Notes: a model not told the origin generated them from the letters alone. Numbered from the stretch's first letter, positions 45,146-54,688 are shown. The stretch: 64,000 bases of DNA from Simiduia curdlanivorans (GCF_030409605.1 NZ_JAUFQG010000006.1:806001-870000), one strand, 5' to 3'. Numbers and translations are program-made.

Positions 45146-45862
45146 TCAATCCTGCCCTGATAGCACGTAATCAAGAGACTCCTGAAATTGAGCGATCAGC
45201 GCATCATCAACATTGCTACTAAAAGCAAAATATACCCCCACTTCGCGCAACACCCACACTATGGCAAAGTCTTCTGGATTCCCACCTGCCATGGCAATAC
45301 CCGCAAAAATATCAGTTTCACCACCTGCCCATAAATCAATACGCTCGCTCTCCTACATTTTAGCAAGCTGGAGCTGCTTGATACCTAAGGTCATTTTTTC
45401 TTTGATGGAATTCAGCATAAGTAACTCCTGCGCAGTAGCCTCTTCACGTTGCGCACCAATAGTGTACAGCTCTAACTGATCTAAGTTATCGATGCTAATA
45501 TTCCTGCTTTTTTTTGCAATTAGTACCAATCTGTTTTTAGCAAAAGGACCCGCCCATTTGAACAGCCGCTCTCTAGCAGGTGTTTTAAAAATCGAAAAAA
45601 TCACTTGGTTCGGCATTGTTTTGGCACGGCTATAGGCTCTTGCCCAAGGTAAAACCATGATATCGGAGCGTTTGACGCTGGCACCAGCGTGATCTGTGAC
45701 TTGCTCAAGCAAGTCCACGGCCATACCCTCTAGCCTATCCTGCTCTAGGTAGTTCCAAGGCGGTGCATTCTCTGTAATGTAGGTAAGATCACTCAAGGTT
45801 TGAGCCTGAGCCATGAAGGAGGCTACGATCAAAAAACTTCCGATTAGAGCACTCGCTTTCAC
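45146..45862 (-). pseudogene. periplasmic solute-binding protein (SBP family 3) with a premature stop
   Basis: A frame of normal family length (~240 aa) interrupted by one TAG at 45353-45355. The first part has a signal peptide (ALIGSFLIVASFMAQAQT) and family-3 binding-protein features (YITENAPPWNYLEQDRLEGMAVDLL, WARAYSRAKTMPNQVIFSI, FAKNRLVLIAKK). After the stop the same frame continues coherently (ERIDLWAGGETDIFAGIAM, EDFAIVWVLREVG) to a TGA at 45146. The GTG at 45862 with AGGTGAA upstream is the likely start. It would have bound amino acids or similar solutes. Confidence 0.82.
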
Positions 45863-45901
45863 AAATTCACCTGCACGAATAGGGATGATCTCAAAAACCA
45901 A

Positions 45902-46286
45902 GCATTCAGGTTAGGCTTGAATGCGTTAGGTTGCTAGAAAAAAATGGCTTACTTTATTATCTTTTAGGCATTACTTAGGACAGTTGAGGTTAAATCGCCG
46001 TAAAAACCCGTTTCGCATCCCGCTTGGAATTTAGACATTATTTACGTGATGCAATAATGGGAAAATTTTCGATAACGACGGGGTAAGGTGATAACGAAGC
46101 ACTTCGGCACGAGCTTGTGGTTTCCGGCCATCCGGCTTGTGGGGACTCACCCGGCTCAACATAGACCCAAAACACTGGCTCTACAGCGCCACACAGTTTG
46201 AAAGTCGGTTTAAGGGCTTAGTCGGCGGGGCCTATACATTAAAACAAGCCTGTCAGTTAAAGTGGGTGTCCCGTTAGAGTTTTCCT
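45902..46286. other. degraded spacer
   Basis: 385 bases with no intact gene. A plus-strand stretch (about 46150-46276) translates to ...KHWLYSATQFESRFKGLVGGAY...QACQLKWVSR then stop, which looks like the tail of a lost gene, but I cannot assign the family. Confidence 0.35.
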
Positions 46287-46508
46287 TTACAGTTTCCTCG
46301 ATCCACTGAATGCAATAGACCACCAACAAATTAATCCCACTATGATGCAACTCAAACCAACCATTAGCGCAATAGTTTCATTACAACTAGTAGAACCAGA
46401 TTGAAAATAACATTCTTTCAACGCATAAATAATACCAACTTCCTTACTTATAATTAATATAGTTGAAACTCCAGATCCAATAAAACCGAGTATATATAAT
46501 TTAACCAT
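46287..46508 (-). CDS. small A/T-rich two-helix membrane protein
   Basis: A 73-aa protein with two hydrophobic helices (LYILGFIGSGVSTILII and ALMVGLSCIIVGLICWW) separated by a short Cys-containing loop. It is clearly more A/T-rich than surrounding genes, suggesting foreign origin. The ATG at 46508 has AGGT upstream. No family recognised. Confidence 0.45.
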   Translation of the reverse strand: MVKLYILGFIGSGVSTILIISKEVGIIYALKECYFQSGSTSCNETIALMVGLSCIIVGLICWWSIAFSGSRKL

Positions 46509-46823
46509 ATTTTTACCTAACACTTTGAGAAGTTTCCAAATGTGTTGAATCCCTTTTATTCCATAGGGGGTCGCCAGAAATTGAAACTGCCATTCAGACA
46601 GAAGGCCCAGACACCTCGAAGCCGATTATTTAACGGCGAATCTATATGTAGGCATGAAGGTGTCTACATCCAAGCTTATCCCACATTGAAAGTTCGATTC
46701 TCCCATATTTAGGCATACTTATGTCTATATGTAGACACGCTTGGTTTTAAAAGCAGGACAGTTTTGCATGGTTTGGTGACTGTGGTTTTGACCGTCTCGC
46801 GGAACACCGCACGCAACTGCCAA
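46509..46823. other. A/T-rich spacer with inverted TGTCTACAT words
   Basis: No gene. GTGTCTACAT (46660-46669) and ATGTAGACAC (46729-46738) form an inverted pair. Words such as TATATGTAG and TTAGGCAT recur between them. It could be an operator-like or mobile-element remnant. Confidence 0.4.
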
Positions 46824-46924
46824 AGCACTTCAGTCAGTCACTTCACAAGCCACAAGGATGTGGCGCGAGCGACTCAATGCAAGGAAAGCATTGATGGAGC
46901 GGTGAAGTGGCTGACTGAAGGGCT
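46824..46924. ncRNA. structured three-stem element B, copy 2
   Basis: Homologous to 26176-26275 in the same orientation. The 23-bp outer stem (46824-46846 with 46902-46924) has a single mismatch. The GCCACA/TGTGGC hairpin and the CAATGC/GCATTG hairpin correspond to those of copy 1, with base changes on both sides of the stems. It lies just left of repeat A copy 2 and the IS110 element. Confidence 0.7.
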
Positions 46925-46974
46925 TCACTCCGAACCAAGTGCTTCACGAATTCAGTAGTTAGATTAGCGCACCA

Positions 46975-47029
46975 CTGCAAGGACGCAGGAGGTAGAGCAC
47001 CAAAAGTAGGCGCCTTTAGGCGACTCACG
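46975..47029. repeat. dispersed repeat A, copy 2 (left part, interrupted by the IS)
   Basis: It matches 25951-26006 nearly base for base (CTGCAAGGACGC, TAGAGCACCAAAAGTAGGC, TTAGGCGA). The expected right half, starting GTTGCC...CAGCATC.CCT, is found only beyond the IS element, near 48480, suggesting that the IS entered this repeat. Confidence 0.65.
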
Positions 47030-47041
47030 ACTGCATGGATA

Positions 47042-48440
47042 ATGGTATGGACCCACTCCACTTCTAAAGCGGCTTCGCAATGAGCCAAAATGGAAGTTAC
47101 GAACATGCCATTTAACAGAATGAGGAGTGGGTCGAGATGAAGATTACAACGATTGGGCTGGATATCGCAAAGTCTGTTTTCCACTTAGTGGCTATAAATT
47201 TACGAGGCAAGCCGTTAAAGAAGAAACAACTAAAACGGCATCAGCTCTTGGCTTACTTTGCCAAGCTAGAGAGTTGCTTGGTTGTTATGGAAGCTTGCGG
47301 CAGTGCCAACTATTGGGCAAGAGAGCTTCAAGCCTTGGGGCATGATGTGAAACTAATAGCGCCGCAGTACGTGAAACCGTATGTCAAAGGCAACAAGAAC
47401 GACTACAACGATGCGGAGGCAATGGCGAAGCAGCTCAACGCCCTACTATGCGCTTTGTGCCCATTAAGAATATTGAGCAGCAAGATGTTCAGAACATACA
47501 TCGACAAAGAGAGCGTTTAAAGGGCCAGCGTACAGCCCTGTCGAACCAGATAAGAGGGTTATTAGCGGAGTATGGCGTAGCGATTCACAAGGGTATTGCT
47601 ACCTTGAAACGAGAATTGCCATTGATACTCGAAGACGGAAGTAACGCTTTAACCGTAGGTGCTCGGGAACTGTTTGCAGAACTGTTCGATGAGCTCATAG
47701 CCATTAACGAACGCCTAGAGCGCTGCGAGCAACGTATAAAAGCGGTTAATCAGGGTAATGAACAGTGCCAGCGTTTAGATGAGGTGCTCGGTATTGGAGC
47801 TATTACCGCAAGTGCACTGTATGCAGCGGCCGGTGATGGTAGTGACTTTGTGAATGGCCGACACTTCTCCGCGTGGTTAGGCTTAGTACCGGGCCAGCAC
47901 AGTACGGGTGGTAAGCCCGTGTTACTGGGTATCAGTAAGCGAGGTAATTGTTATTTGCGCACCTTGCTGATACATGGGGCACGCGCAGTACTGCGGTATT
48001 CTGCGGAGAAAACAGATCGCTTTAGCCGCTGGGCGCAATCGTTACTGGAGCGAAGAGGCCACAACCGAGCCTGCGTCGCCGTAGCAAATAAGTTAGCCAG
48101 AATTGCTTGGGTGATCATGGCAAAAGGCGAGCGTTATCACTCCGCGGTATAGAGCAGTGTTTTATCACAGTACGCGAAAGCGTACTGCAAGAGTTTAACC
48201 CGTCGCGTCAGTTGCGAAGATAGATTGATTGGATGGTGAGATAGGTCAGACCGGCTCGTTCAAAACCTGTTCCGTGCATTGGCTTTAATAAAGCCGTAGG
48301 GATGATGAGGAGGACGAGCGCAAATATCCATCGGGGCCAGGAGGACAAAAACTTCCACCAACAGGCCGGATATATGAGAGCAATGACTTTTATCCATTAT
48401 CAGAATCAAATGTCTTGCAAACGGGGTGGGTCCATATATG
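47042..48440 (+). mobile_element. IS110-family (IS1111-group) insertion sequence
   Basis: The element is defined by a DEDD transposase and subterminal inverted repeats: GGACCCACTCC at 47049-47059 and GGGGTGGGTCC at 48423-48433, the latter its inverted copy with one change. A third copy, GGAGTGGGTC, lies at 47124-47133 directly before the transposase start and could pair with the left one. The ~270-base right-hand noncoding part contains a CAGTACGC/GCGTACTG hairpin and is where IS1111-group elements encode their guide (bridge) RNA. Exact ends are approximate. Confidence 0.75.
47137..48152 (+). pseudogene. IS110-family transposase, frameshifted
   Basis: The N-terminal frame from 47137 has the RuvC-like DEDD domain (TIGLDIAKSVFHL, CGSANYWARELQALGH, KNDYNDAEAMA). 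The C-terminal frame has the Tnp_20 domain (LDEVLGIGAITASALYAAAG, FSAWLGLVPGQHSTGGK, RGNCYLRTLLIHGARAVL). The two join near 47426, where adding one base restores the sequence EAMAEAAQRPTMRFVPIKN. This looks like a one-base deletion, since IS110 members do not normally use programmed frameshifting. The frame is otherwise undamaged, so inactivation is recent or a sequencing error. Confidence 0.85.
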
Positions 48441-48822
48441 CAGGAGGTATAGCAACGCAGGAGCGGTTGCCGAGGAGCAGTTGCCGAGAACAGCATCACC
48501 TACCAAAGAAGAATATTGTAGTGATCTGCAGTGCGCCGAATCGCCAACTAAAGAAGATTCATGGAGTGATCTGCCGCACGCCGCTCCTGCGTCCTTCGGG
48601 ACCGGCCTAGATGTATTACGTCTAGGCGTTCTTCCTGCACAAACCTACGCTTTGTAAAAACGCAGGCCTCACCCATGCGCCCGCGGCATACCTACATCCT
48701 GTAGGCACACTTTCCTTGGGCATACGGGCTTCCGGCGTCCTGATCACCAGGTGTACTTACATCCTGTAAGCAACACTTTCTTTGATCGTCCTGATCACTA
48801 GGTGTACTTACATCCTGTAAGC
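48441..48822. repeat. dispersed mosaic repeat C, copy 2 (3' of fadA)
   Basis: It contains the same blocks as 26331-26602: the GATCTGC/GCCGCTCCTGCG/CTTCGGGACCGGCC block (48565-48606), ACCCATGCGCCCGCGGCATA (about 48671) and GGCTTCCGGCG (48727). It also has three CYTACATCCTGTARG palindromes (48691-48705, 48756-48770, 48807-48821), two of them within a ~51-bp tandem unit sharing TCCTGATCAC and AGGTGTACTTACATCCTG. A CCTAGATG/CGTCTAGG hairpin lies near 48606-48626. Confidence 0.75.
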
Positions 48823-48850
48823 AAAACCGGCGCTTTTTAGGGCGCCGGCT
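48823..48850 (-). terminator. fadBA terminator
   Basis: On the minus strand a CCGGCGC/GCGCCGG stem with a CTAAAAA loop is followed by TTTTGC, about 40 bases after the fadA stop. The stem bases differ from those of the leucine dehydrogenase terminator while loop and flanks match. Confidence 0.82.
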
Positions 48851-48891
48851 TGAAAAGACGGTTGGGTAAACAACCGAAAAGCAATTTTCGT

Positions 48892-50067
48892 TTAGAGGCG
48901 TTCGATCACTGTAGTGATGCCCTGCCCTAAACCAACACACATAGTAGACACACCCAGTGTTGCACCTTTGTCTTGCATGGCGGTTAACAAGGTGGTGGTG
49001 ATGCGCGTACCAGAGCAACCAAAGGGGTGGCCCAAGGCGATAGCGCCGCCGTAGATATTCACCTTTTCGTCCATCTTGTCGAGCAAACCTAAATCCTTCA
49101 ACACCGGTAACGATTGCGCGGCAAAGGCTTCGTTCAGCTCAACCATTTCGATATCGTCCATGGTTAAACCGGCGCGCTTCAAGGCTTTTTGGGTTGAAGG
49201 TACAGGGCCATATCCCATGATCGATGGATCGACACCGGCCACTGCCATGGCGCGAATTTTAGCGATGGGCTGAATGCCTAAAGCTTGTGCGCGCTCGGCG
49301 CTCATCACGATCATACAGCTGGCGCCGTCGGTGATTTGCGAAGAAGTACCGGCTGTTACCGTGCCGCCTTTTGGATTAAACGCAGGGCGCAATGCCGCCA
49401 AGCTTTCCATAGTGGTTTCAGGGCGAATCGTTTCGTCTGTGTTCACCATAATTTTAAAACCGTTGGCATCGTGACCTTCGCGCGCCAAAATTTCGCGCGC
49501 GAATTTGCCTTCCAAGGTCGCTTTATGGGCGAGTGCGTGTGAGCGCACGCCGAAGGCATCTTGTTGCTCGCGGGTAATGCCGTGCATTAACGCCAAAAAC
49601 TCTGCCGTTAAACCCATCATGCCCGAGGCCTTTGCCGCGTGCTTAGACAAACGTGGGTTTGGATCGACACCGTGATCCATGGGCAAGTGGCCCATGTGCT
49701 CAACACCACCCACTACAAACATGTCGCCGTTGCCGGTCATGATGGCTTGCGCGGCTGTGTGCAAGGCACTCATGGATGAACCGCACAATCGGCTCACGGT
49801 TTGCGCGCTTGAGGTGTGCGGAATCACAGTCATTAAACTGATCATGCGCGCGACGTTCCAGCCCTGCTCTTTGGTTTGGTTTACACAGCCCCAAATCACA
49901 TCTTCCACTTCAGCGGGATCTAACTTTGGGTTGCGCGCAAAAATGCCGTTAATTAAATCGGCAGAAATATCTTCGGCGCGGGTATTGCGATAAATGCCAC
50001 CTTTGGAACGACCCATTGGCGTGCGACCACAATCAACAATTACAGCATCTCTTGGGTTAAGACTCAT
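48892..50067 (-). CDS. fadA: acetyl-CoA C-acyltransferase (3-ketoacyl-CoA thiolase)
   Basis: A 391-aa thiolase, the beta subunit of the fatty-acid oxidation complex, which cleaves 3-ketoacyl-CoA with CoA. The acyl-accepting Cys is in SRLCGSSMSALH; C-terminal catalytic residues are in ELNEAFAAQ, GGAIALGHPFGCSGTR and TMCVGLGQG. AAGGAG precedes the ATG. It follows fadB by 11 bases in the standard fadBA operon. Confidence 0.96.
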   Translation of the reverse strand: MSLNPRDAVIVDCGRTPMGRSKGGIYRNTRAEDISADLINGIFARNPKLDPAEVEDVIWGCVNQTKEQGWNVARMISLMTVIPHTSSAQTVSRLCGSSMSALHTAAQAIMTGNGDMFVVGGVEHMGHLPMDHGVDPNPRLSKHAAKASGMMGLTAEFLALMHGITREQQDAFGVRSHALAHKATLEGKFAREILAREGHDANGFKIMVNTDETIRPETTMESLAALRPAFNPKGGTVTAGTSSQITDGASCMIVMSAERAQALGIQPIAKIRAMAVAGVDPSIMGYGPVPSTQKALKRAGLTMDDIEMVELNEAFAAQSLPVLKDLGLLDKMDEKVNIYGGAIALGHPFGCSGTRITTTLLTAMQDKGATLGVSTMCVGLGQGITTVIERL

Positions 50068-50078
50068 AGTAGTTCTCC

Positions 50079-52226
50079 TTAGGCGAAGTAAGATTCGCCG
50101 GCTGCTGCCTTGGCGCGAAGTTTGTCGGTTACCTGGTACAAACCACCAAGGTGCGCGTATTTGTCGGCGATGGCTACGAAGTTAGCCAGGCCCACGGTTT
50201 CCATGTAGCGAATGGCGCCGCCGTGGAAGGGTGGGAAACCAATGCCGTAGATCAAAGCCATATCCAATTCCATGGCCGAGTCGACGATGTTGTCTTCTAA
50301 GCAGCGCACAGATTCTAAACACAGAGACACCATCAAGCGCTCAGAAATTTCCTCTTCGCTGAACTCTTTGCGCTCGGCAACGTGGCCCTTTAACAAGTCC
50401 CACACAGAGGCGTCCGCCACTTTTTGTAAACGACCTTTGCGATCTGTTTCGTAGTTGTAGTAGCCCTTGTTGTTTTTCTGACCGAAGCGCTTAGCTTCGT
50501 ACAACAACTCGCTCGCGGTTTTAAATTCGTACTTCATGCGATCGGGGAAGCCATTACTCATTACTTCACCGGCGTGAACGCCTGTGTCGATACCAACAAC
50601 ATCACACAAGTAAGCTGGGCCCATGGGCCAGCCGAACTTTTCCATTACTTTATCGATGGCCGCAAAGTCTGCGCCTTCGTGCACCATTTGCATGAAACAA
50701 CCCATGTAGGGCGATAAAATACGGTTCACCAGAAAGCCAGGGCAGTCGCGCACAACAACCGGCTTCTTACCCATGGCAAGTGCGTAGCCTACGGTGGCCG
50801 CAACCGCTGTGTCTGAAGTTTTTGCACCGCGAATCACTTCCACCAAAGGCATTTTGTGCACAGGGTTAAAGAAATGCATGCCACAGAAATTTTCTGGGCG
50901 CTTCAATGGCTGCGCGAGAAAATCGATAGAGATAGTTGACGTATTTGACGCGAGTACCGCATCTTTGCGAATGTGGTTTTCCACTTCCGCCAACACCGCG
51001 TGCTTCACTTTAGGATTTTCTACGACCGCTTCAACAATCACATCGGCGGTATCAATACCTTCATAGGAAAGTGTCGGCGTAATTTTGGTGAGTACGTTGG
51101 CCATTTCACCCGGTGTCATACGGTTGCGCTCAACCATTTTTGACAGCAGCTTAGCCGCTTCACCCATGCCTAAATCCAGACCCGCTTGCGCGATATCTTT
51201 CATCATAATGGGCGTGCCCTTGTAGGCCGACTGATAGGCAATACCGCCACCCATAATGCCGGCGCCCAACACTGCACCCTTCTCAACTTTTTTCGCCGCT
51301 TTGGCTTGGGTCTTACCCTTCTTCATCAACATTTGATCGGAAAGGAATAAATTAACCAGGCTTGCCGCAACGGTGGTTTTCGCCAATTTGGCAATACCCG
51401 CCGCTTCCACTTTCAACGCATCGTCGCGCCCGAGGGTGCTGTTTTTCTGCATAGATTTAACGGCTGTGACAGGCGCTGGGTAGTGCTTACCCGCTTGGCC
51501 GGCGACAAAACCTTTGGCGGTTTCGAACACCATCAAAGATTCCATGTCATTCAGTTTCAGCTTTTCTAATTTTTCTTGACGCTTGGCCTTGTAGTCCAGC
51601 TCGCCACTGATAGCGCGGCTCAGCAAATCCAAGCCAGCTTCGCGCAATTTGTCGCCAGTAACTACGGCATCCACCACACCGTCGGCCATGGCTTTATCGG
51701 CGCGCTGCTCTTTACCCGCAGCAATCCACTCGATGGCATTATCGGCGCCAGCCACACGGGGCAAACGCACGGTGCCACCGAAGCCCGGCATAATGCCAAG
51801 CTTCACTTCCGGCAAGCCGATCTTAGCCGTATCGGCCATGACGCGGAAATCCGTTGCCAGCGCCATCTCTAAACCGCCGCCGAGCGCAACACCATTAATT
51901 GCCGTTACCGTGGGGAATGGCAGGTCTTCAACGGCACTGAAAATTTTATTGGTTTCGTATACGCCTGCCGCGATCTCTTCTTCAGAGCGAGTGAAATTGG
52001 CGCCAAATTCGGTGATGTCTGCACCGACGATAAAGCCATCTTTACCGCTAGTGACCAAAAGCCCTTTTACCTTGCCATTGGCGGTAATCGCCGCCGTCGC
52101 TTCTTTCAGCTCATTAAGGGTCAATTGATTGAATTTATTGACAGAGTCGTCGGTCAGATCAAAACATAGCTCCGCTATGCCCTGTTCTAACGCGCGAACC
52201 GTAATCGCCTTTCCTGAATAGATCAT
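50079..52226 (-). CDS. fadB: fatty-acid oxidation complex alpha subunit
   Basis: A 715-aa multifunctional enzyme. The N-terminal enoyl-CoA hydratase/isomerase domain has VGADITEFG, ALGGGLEMALATDFRV and GLPEVKLGIMPGFGGTVRLPR. The central NAD-binding domain has VLGAGIMGGGIAY, and the C-terminal 3-hydroxyacyl-CoA dehydrogenase domain has FNPVHKMPLVEVIRG, PGFLVNRIL and GIGFPPFHGG. It hydrates enoyl-CoA and oxidises the hydroxyacyl product in a complex with FadA. GAGGAA precedes the ATG. This is the first gene of fadBA. Confidence 0.96.
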   Translation of the reverse strand: MIYSGKAITVRALEQGIAELCFDLTDDSVNKFNQLTLNELKEATAAITANGKVKGLLVTSGKDGFIVGADITEFGANFTRSEEEIAAGVYETNKIFSAVEDLPFPTVTAINGVALGGGLEMALATDFRVMADTAKIGLPEVKLGIMPGFGGTVRLPRVAGADNAIEWIAAGKEQRADKAMADGVVDAVVTGDKLREAGLDLLSRAISGELDYKAKRQEKLEKLKLNDMESLMVFETAKGFVAGQAGKHYPAPVTAVKSMQKNSTLGRDDALKVEAAGIAKLAKTTVAASLVNLFLSDQMLMKKGKTQAKAAKKVEKGAVLGAGIMGGGIAYQSAYKGTPIMMKDIAQAGLDLGMGEAAKLLSKMVERNRMTPGEMANVLTKITPTLSYEGIDTADVIVEAVVENPKVKHAVLAEVENHIRKDAVLASNTSTISIDFLAQPLKRPENFCGMHFFNPVHKMPLVEVIRGAKTSDTAVAATVGYALAMGKKPVVVRDCPGFLVNRILSPYMGCFMQMVHEGADFAAIDKVMEKFGWPMGPAYLCDVVGIDTGVHAGEVMSNGFPDRMKYEFKTASELLYEAKRFGQKNNKGYYNYETDRKGRLQKVADASVWDLLKGHVAERKEFSEEEISERLMVSLCLESVRCLEDNIVDSAMELDMALIYGIGFPPFHGGAIRYMETVGLANFVAIADKYAHLGGLYQVTDKLRAKAAAGESYFA

Positions 52227-52529
52227 GGGTGTTCCTCATTAGGCGCCAACCGTTGGCGGGTATTACTGTTATGTACGCTATCCAATGTCGATGCTGTGAT
52301 TTAGAAATACGATCTATACTAAAACAGCGGACAATACAAAGCTGGCTATTCACAGGGAATAGACCAACGATAACTTAATATAGACTCGGTTAATCAGCCC
52401 TGCGGCTCAATAGCAAAACAAACCACATTTGCTTGCAAATATGACCAAGGAGGCGAGTTTAGTTCCTTTGTACGAGGGCTTGCTAGAAACTGCGACCCTG
52501 ATTGTAGGCGCAGGCGAACATCGCCGCGA
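52227..52529. other. spacer upstream of fadB
   Basis: 303 bases with no gene. It should hold the fadBA promoter, but no operator was recognised with confidence. Confidence 0.5.
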
Positions 52530-53048
52530 CTAAGCCGGTAACTCCAGCTCCATTAACTCTATACCGTGCGCGGCGCTATGGCCGATGGCAATGAACTGGA
52601 AGCGACTGTAGAGCGCCAATGCGGGCTGATTGGCCACGGCGGTTTTCACCCTGAGAGGAATTTTTCGACGACGATAGCTACTAACTACCGCCTTTAATAG
52701 ACTAGATGCATGACCTTGGCGTTGAGCCGACGGGTCCACACAGAGGCCATCAATCAAGCACCAAGGCTGAACCGCACTTGGCTCTATCAATTCGATGGCG
52801 GCGACAATATCACCCTGGCTCGACTCGATACCAATAATCCGGCTAGGCGCCAAACGAATCGTCGCCGCGTTGCGTTGCAGCGGCGCAAAATAGCTCAAAG
52901 CCGCCCCACCAATCACCTTCGCTTCCTGCCGATAGGCATTCTGGAACAAGAAATACAGCTGCTCCGCTGTTTTGCTTGCGCGATGATTAAGTACCTTAGG
53001 TTGCGACATAGGCTTTGACACAGACCGGCTAACGGCGGAAGAAATCAT
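52530..53048 (-). CDS. GNAT-family N-acetyltransferase
   Basis: A 172-aa protein with the acetyl-CoA-binding motif LCVDPSAQRQGHASSLLKAVV and the C-terminal NQPALALYSRFQFIAIG, both GNAT signatures. The first ~40 residues (MISSAVSRSVSKPMSQPKVLNH...) are weakly conserved; the true start may be the ATG at 53009, though neither has a clear ribosome-binding site. Substrate unknown. It is divergent from dusA. Confidence 0.8.
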   Translation of the reverse strand: MISSAVSRSVSKPMSQPKVLNHRASKTAEQLYFLFQNAYRQEAKVIGGAALSYFAPLQRNAATIRLAPSRIIGIESSQGDIVAAIELIEPSAVQPWCLIDGLCVDPSAQRQGHASSLLKAVVSSYRRRKIPLRVKTAVANQPALALYSRFQFIAIGHSAAHGIELMELELPA

Positions 53049-53182
53049 GGTATAAAAAGATTCAAATCTACAACAAAAAACGCAGTTTACCTACTTCGAC
53101 GGCAAAGCTAAACGCTTGGCAGATAAATTCAGATTTTTCTTAGCAAAAACATTAAAATGCGCTCTTTTTGAGGAAATCCCTG

Positions 53183-54178
53183 TTGCTAGACCAAACGCAC
53201 AGCCCCACTAGCCCTAGAGCCTTCACCGTCGCCCCCATGATGGAATGGAGTGACCGCCATTGCCGGTACTTTTGGCGACTGATGAGCAAGCGTGCCTTTC
53301 TGTACACGGAAATGGTCACCTGTGGCGCGTTAATTCACGGCGATCGCGAACGCTTCCTCAATTACAACAGCGAAGAACACCCGCTGGCACTGCAAGTGGG
53401 CGGCAGCAACCCGCAAGAGCTAGCCGCCTGCGCCAAAATGGCAGAGAGCTGGGGCTACGATGAGATCAACCTCAACTGCGGCTGCCCCTCAGATAGGGTG
53501 CAAAATGGCATGATCGGCGCCTGCCTCATGGGTCACCCCCAGCTAGTTGCCGATTGCATCAAAGCCATGCAGGACGCCACTTCAATTCCGGTGACGGTAA
53601 AACACCGCATTGGCATCGACGACATGGATGACTACCAAGGCCTCACGGATTTTGTCGAACCTATCGCGGCAACCGGCTGTCTCACCTTCATCGTGCATGC
53701 GCGCAAAGCCTGGCTCAAGGGTTTAAGCCCAAAAGAAAATCGCGAAGTGCCGCCGCTCAATTACGAGCGCGTACACCTGTTAAAACGCGAACACCCGCAG
53801 CTGGAGATTATTTTAAATGGCGGCCTTAGCACCATTGACGAATGTATCGAGCAATTAGCCTATGTCGATGGCGTGATGGTCGGGCGCGAGGCTTATCACA
53901 ACCCCTGGCTACTAACTGACGTCGATAGCGCGATTTACGGTGAAGCGCCACAAACGCAAGACCGCTTAATGATCATGGCGAACATGTTGCAGTATATTGA
54001 GAAGCAACTGAGCGAGGGCATGCGCCTGCACCATATCACCCGGCATTTGTTGGGCTTATTTTACGGCCAACCCGGTGGCAAACAGTTTAGGCGGGTGATT
54101 AGCGAAGGCGCGCATAAAGCCAATGCCGGCGTCGAGCTGGTGGACCTAGCGCTGGATCAAATTAGGAGCAGAATGTGA
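53183..54178 (+). CDS. dusA: tRNA-dihydrouridine(20/20a) synthase DusA
   Basis: A 331-aa FMN enzyme that reduces uridine in the tRNA D-loop. It shows TVAPMMEWSDRHCRYF, EMVTCGALIHGDRERFL, ALQVGGSNP, the catalytic Cys in NLNCGCPSDRVQNG, VKHRIGIDD, FIVHARKAWLKGLSPKENREVPPL and GVMVGREAYHNPW, all diagnostic of the DusA branch. No ATG is available. The likely start is the TTG at 53183, with GAGGAA eight bases upstream; the TTG at 53168 overlaps that ribosome-binding site. The stop overlaps the next gene's start by four bases. Confidence 0.93.
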   Translation: MLDQTHSPTSPRAFTVAPMMEWSDRHCRYFWRLMSKRAFLYTEMVTCGALIHGDRERFLNYNSEEHPLALQVGGSNPQELAACAKMAESWGYDEINLNCGCPSDRVQNGMIGACLMGHPQLVADCIKAMQDATSIPVTVKHRIGIDDMDDYQGLTDFVEPIAATGCLTFIVHARKAWLKGLSPKENREVPPLNYERVHLLKREHPQLEIILNGGLSTIDECIEQLAYVDGVMVGREAYHNPWLLTDVDSAIYGEAPQTQDRLMIMANMLQYIEKQLSEGMRLHHITRHLLGLFYGQPGGKQFRRVISEGAHKANAGVELVDLALDQIRSRM

Positions 54179-54609
54179 TTATCGAGCTACTTAAAAAGTG
54201 TTTCTCTGAACCCACCGTGGAACAACACAGATGTGAGAAATTGGCCGCTATAGCCTTGCTAGTGGAAATCGCCATGGCCGACGGTTCGCTGGATGACCAG
54301 GAGTGCGCCTCACTTAAAAAAGCCATCGAAAAAAGTCACAACTTAACCGGCGGCGAGTTAGATATGCTGCTGGAAAACGCTAAACACGAGCAGCGCAATG
54401 CCACCTCGTCCTACACTTTTACCCGGGTAATCAACGACGAGTTCAGCGCCGAGGAAAAATTTACCTTGGTGCAGGATATGTGGGCGGTGGCCTATGCCGA
54501 TGGCAATTTGGATAAATACGAAGAGCATGCCATACGCAAACTCAGCGAGCTGATTCACGTACCGCACAATGAATTTATTCGCGCTAAATTACTGGCTAGA
54601 CCGAGCTAG
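54175..54609 (+). CDS. TerB-family protein
   Basis: A 144-aa TerB-like protein with two acidic helical repeats (IALLVEIAMADGSLDDQECASLKKAI and VQDMWAVAYADGNLDKYEEHAIRKL). It begins with GTG within the dusA stop codon (GTGA overlap) after AGGAG, so the two are translationally coupled. TerB domains are associated with tellurite and stress systems, but single-domain proteins such as this are of unknown role. Confidence 0.85.
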   Translation: MIIELLKKCFSEPTVEQHRCEKLAAIALLVEIAMADGSLDDQECASLKKAIEKSHNLTGGELDMLLENAKHEQRNATSSYTFTRVINDEFSAEEKFTLVQDMWAVAYADGNLDKYEEHAIRKLSELIHVPHNEFIRAKLLARPS

Positions 54610-54650
54610 TTCCCGGTCGCTTGAGAGGCCTGAAGTATCAGACTCTACCG

Positions 54651-54681
54651 CAGGGGGCGCCCCCCGCCTTGCAGCTTGCAG
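54651..54681. repeat. G-run/C-run palindrome plus two CTTGCAG heptamers
   Basis: CAGGGGGCG/CCCCCCG is followed by GCCTTGCAG and a second CTTGCAG. On the minus strand its CTGCAAGGCGGGGGG is identical to 27996-28010. It lies eight bases from the stop of the STAS gene. Confidence 0.75.
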
Positions 54682-54688
54682 CTATCAT

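Noticed and set aside
46686..46705. tRNA T-arm-like AGTTCGATTCTCC.
   Set aside because: No acceptor stem or anticodon arm can be formed around it.
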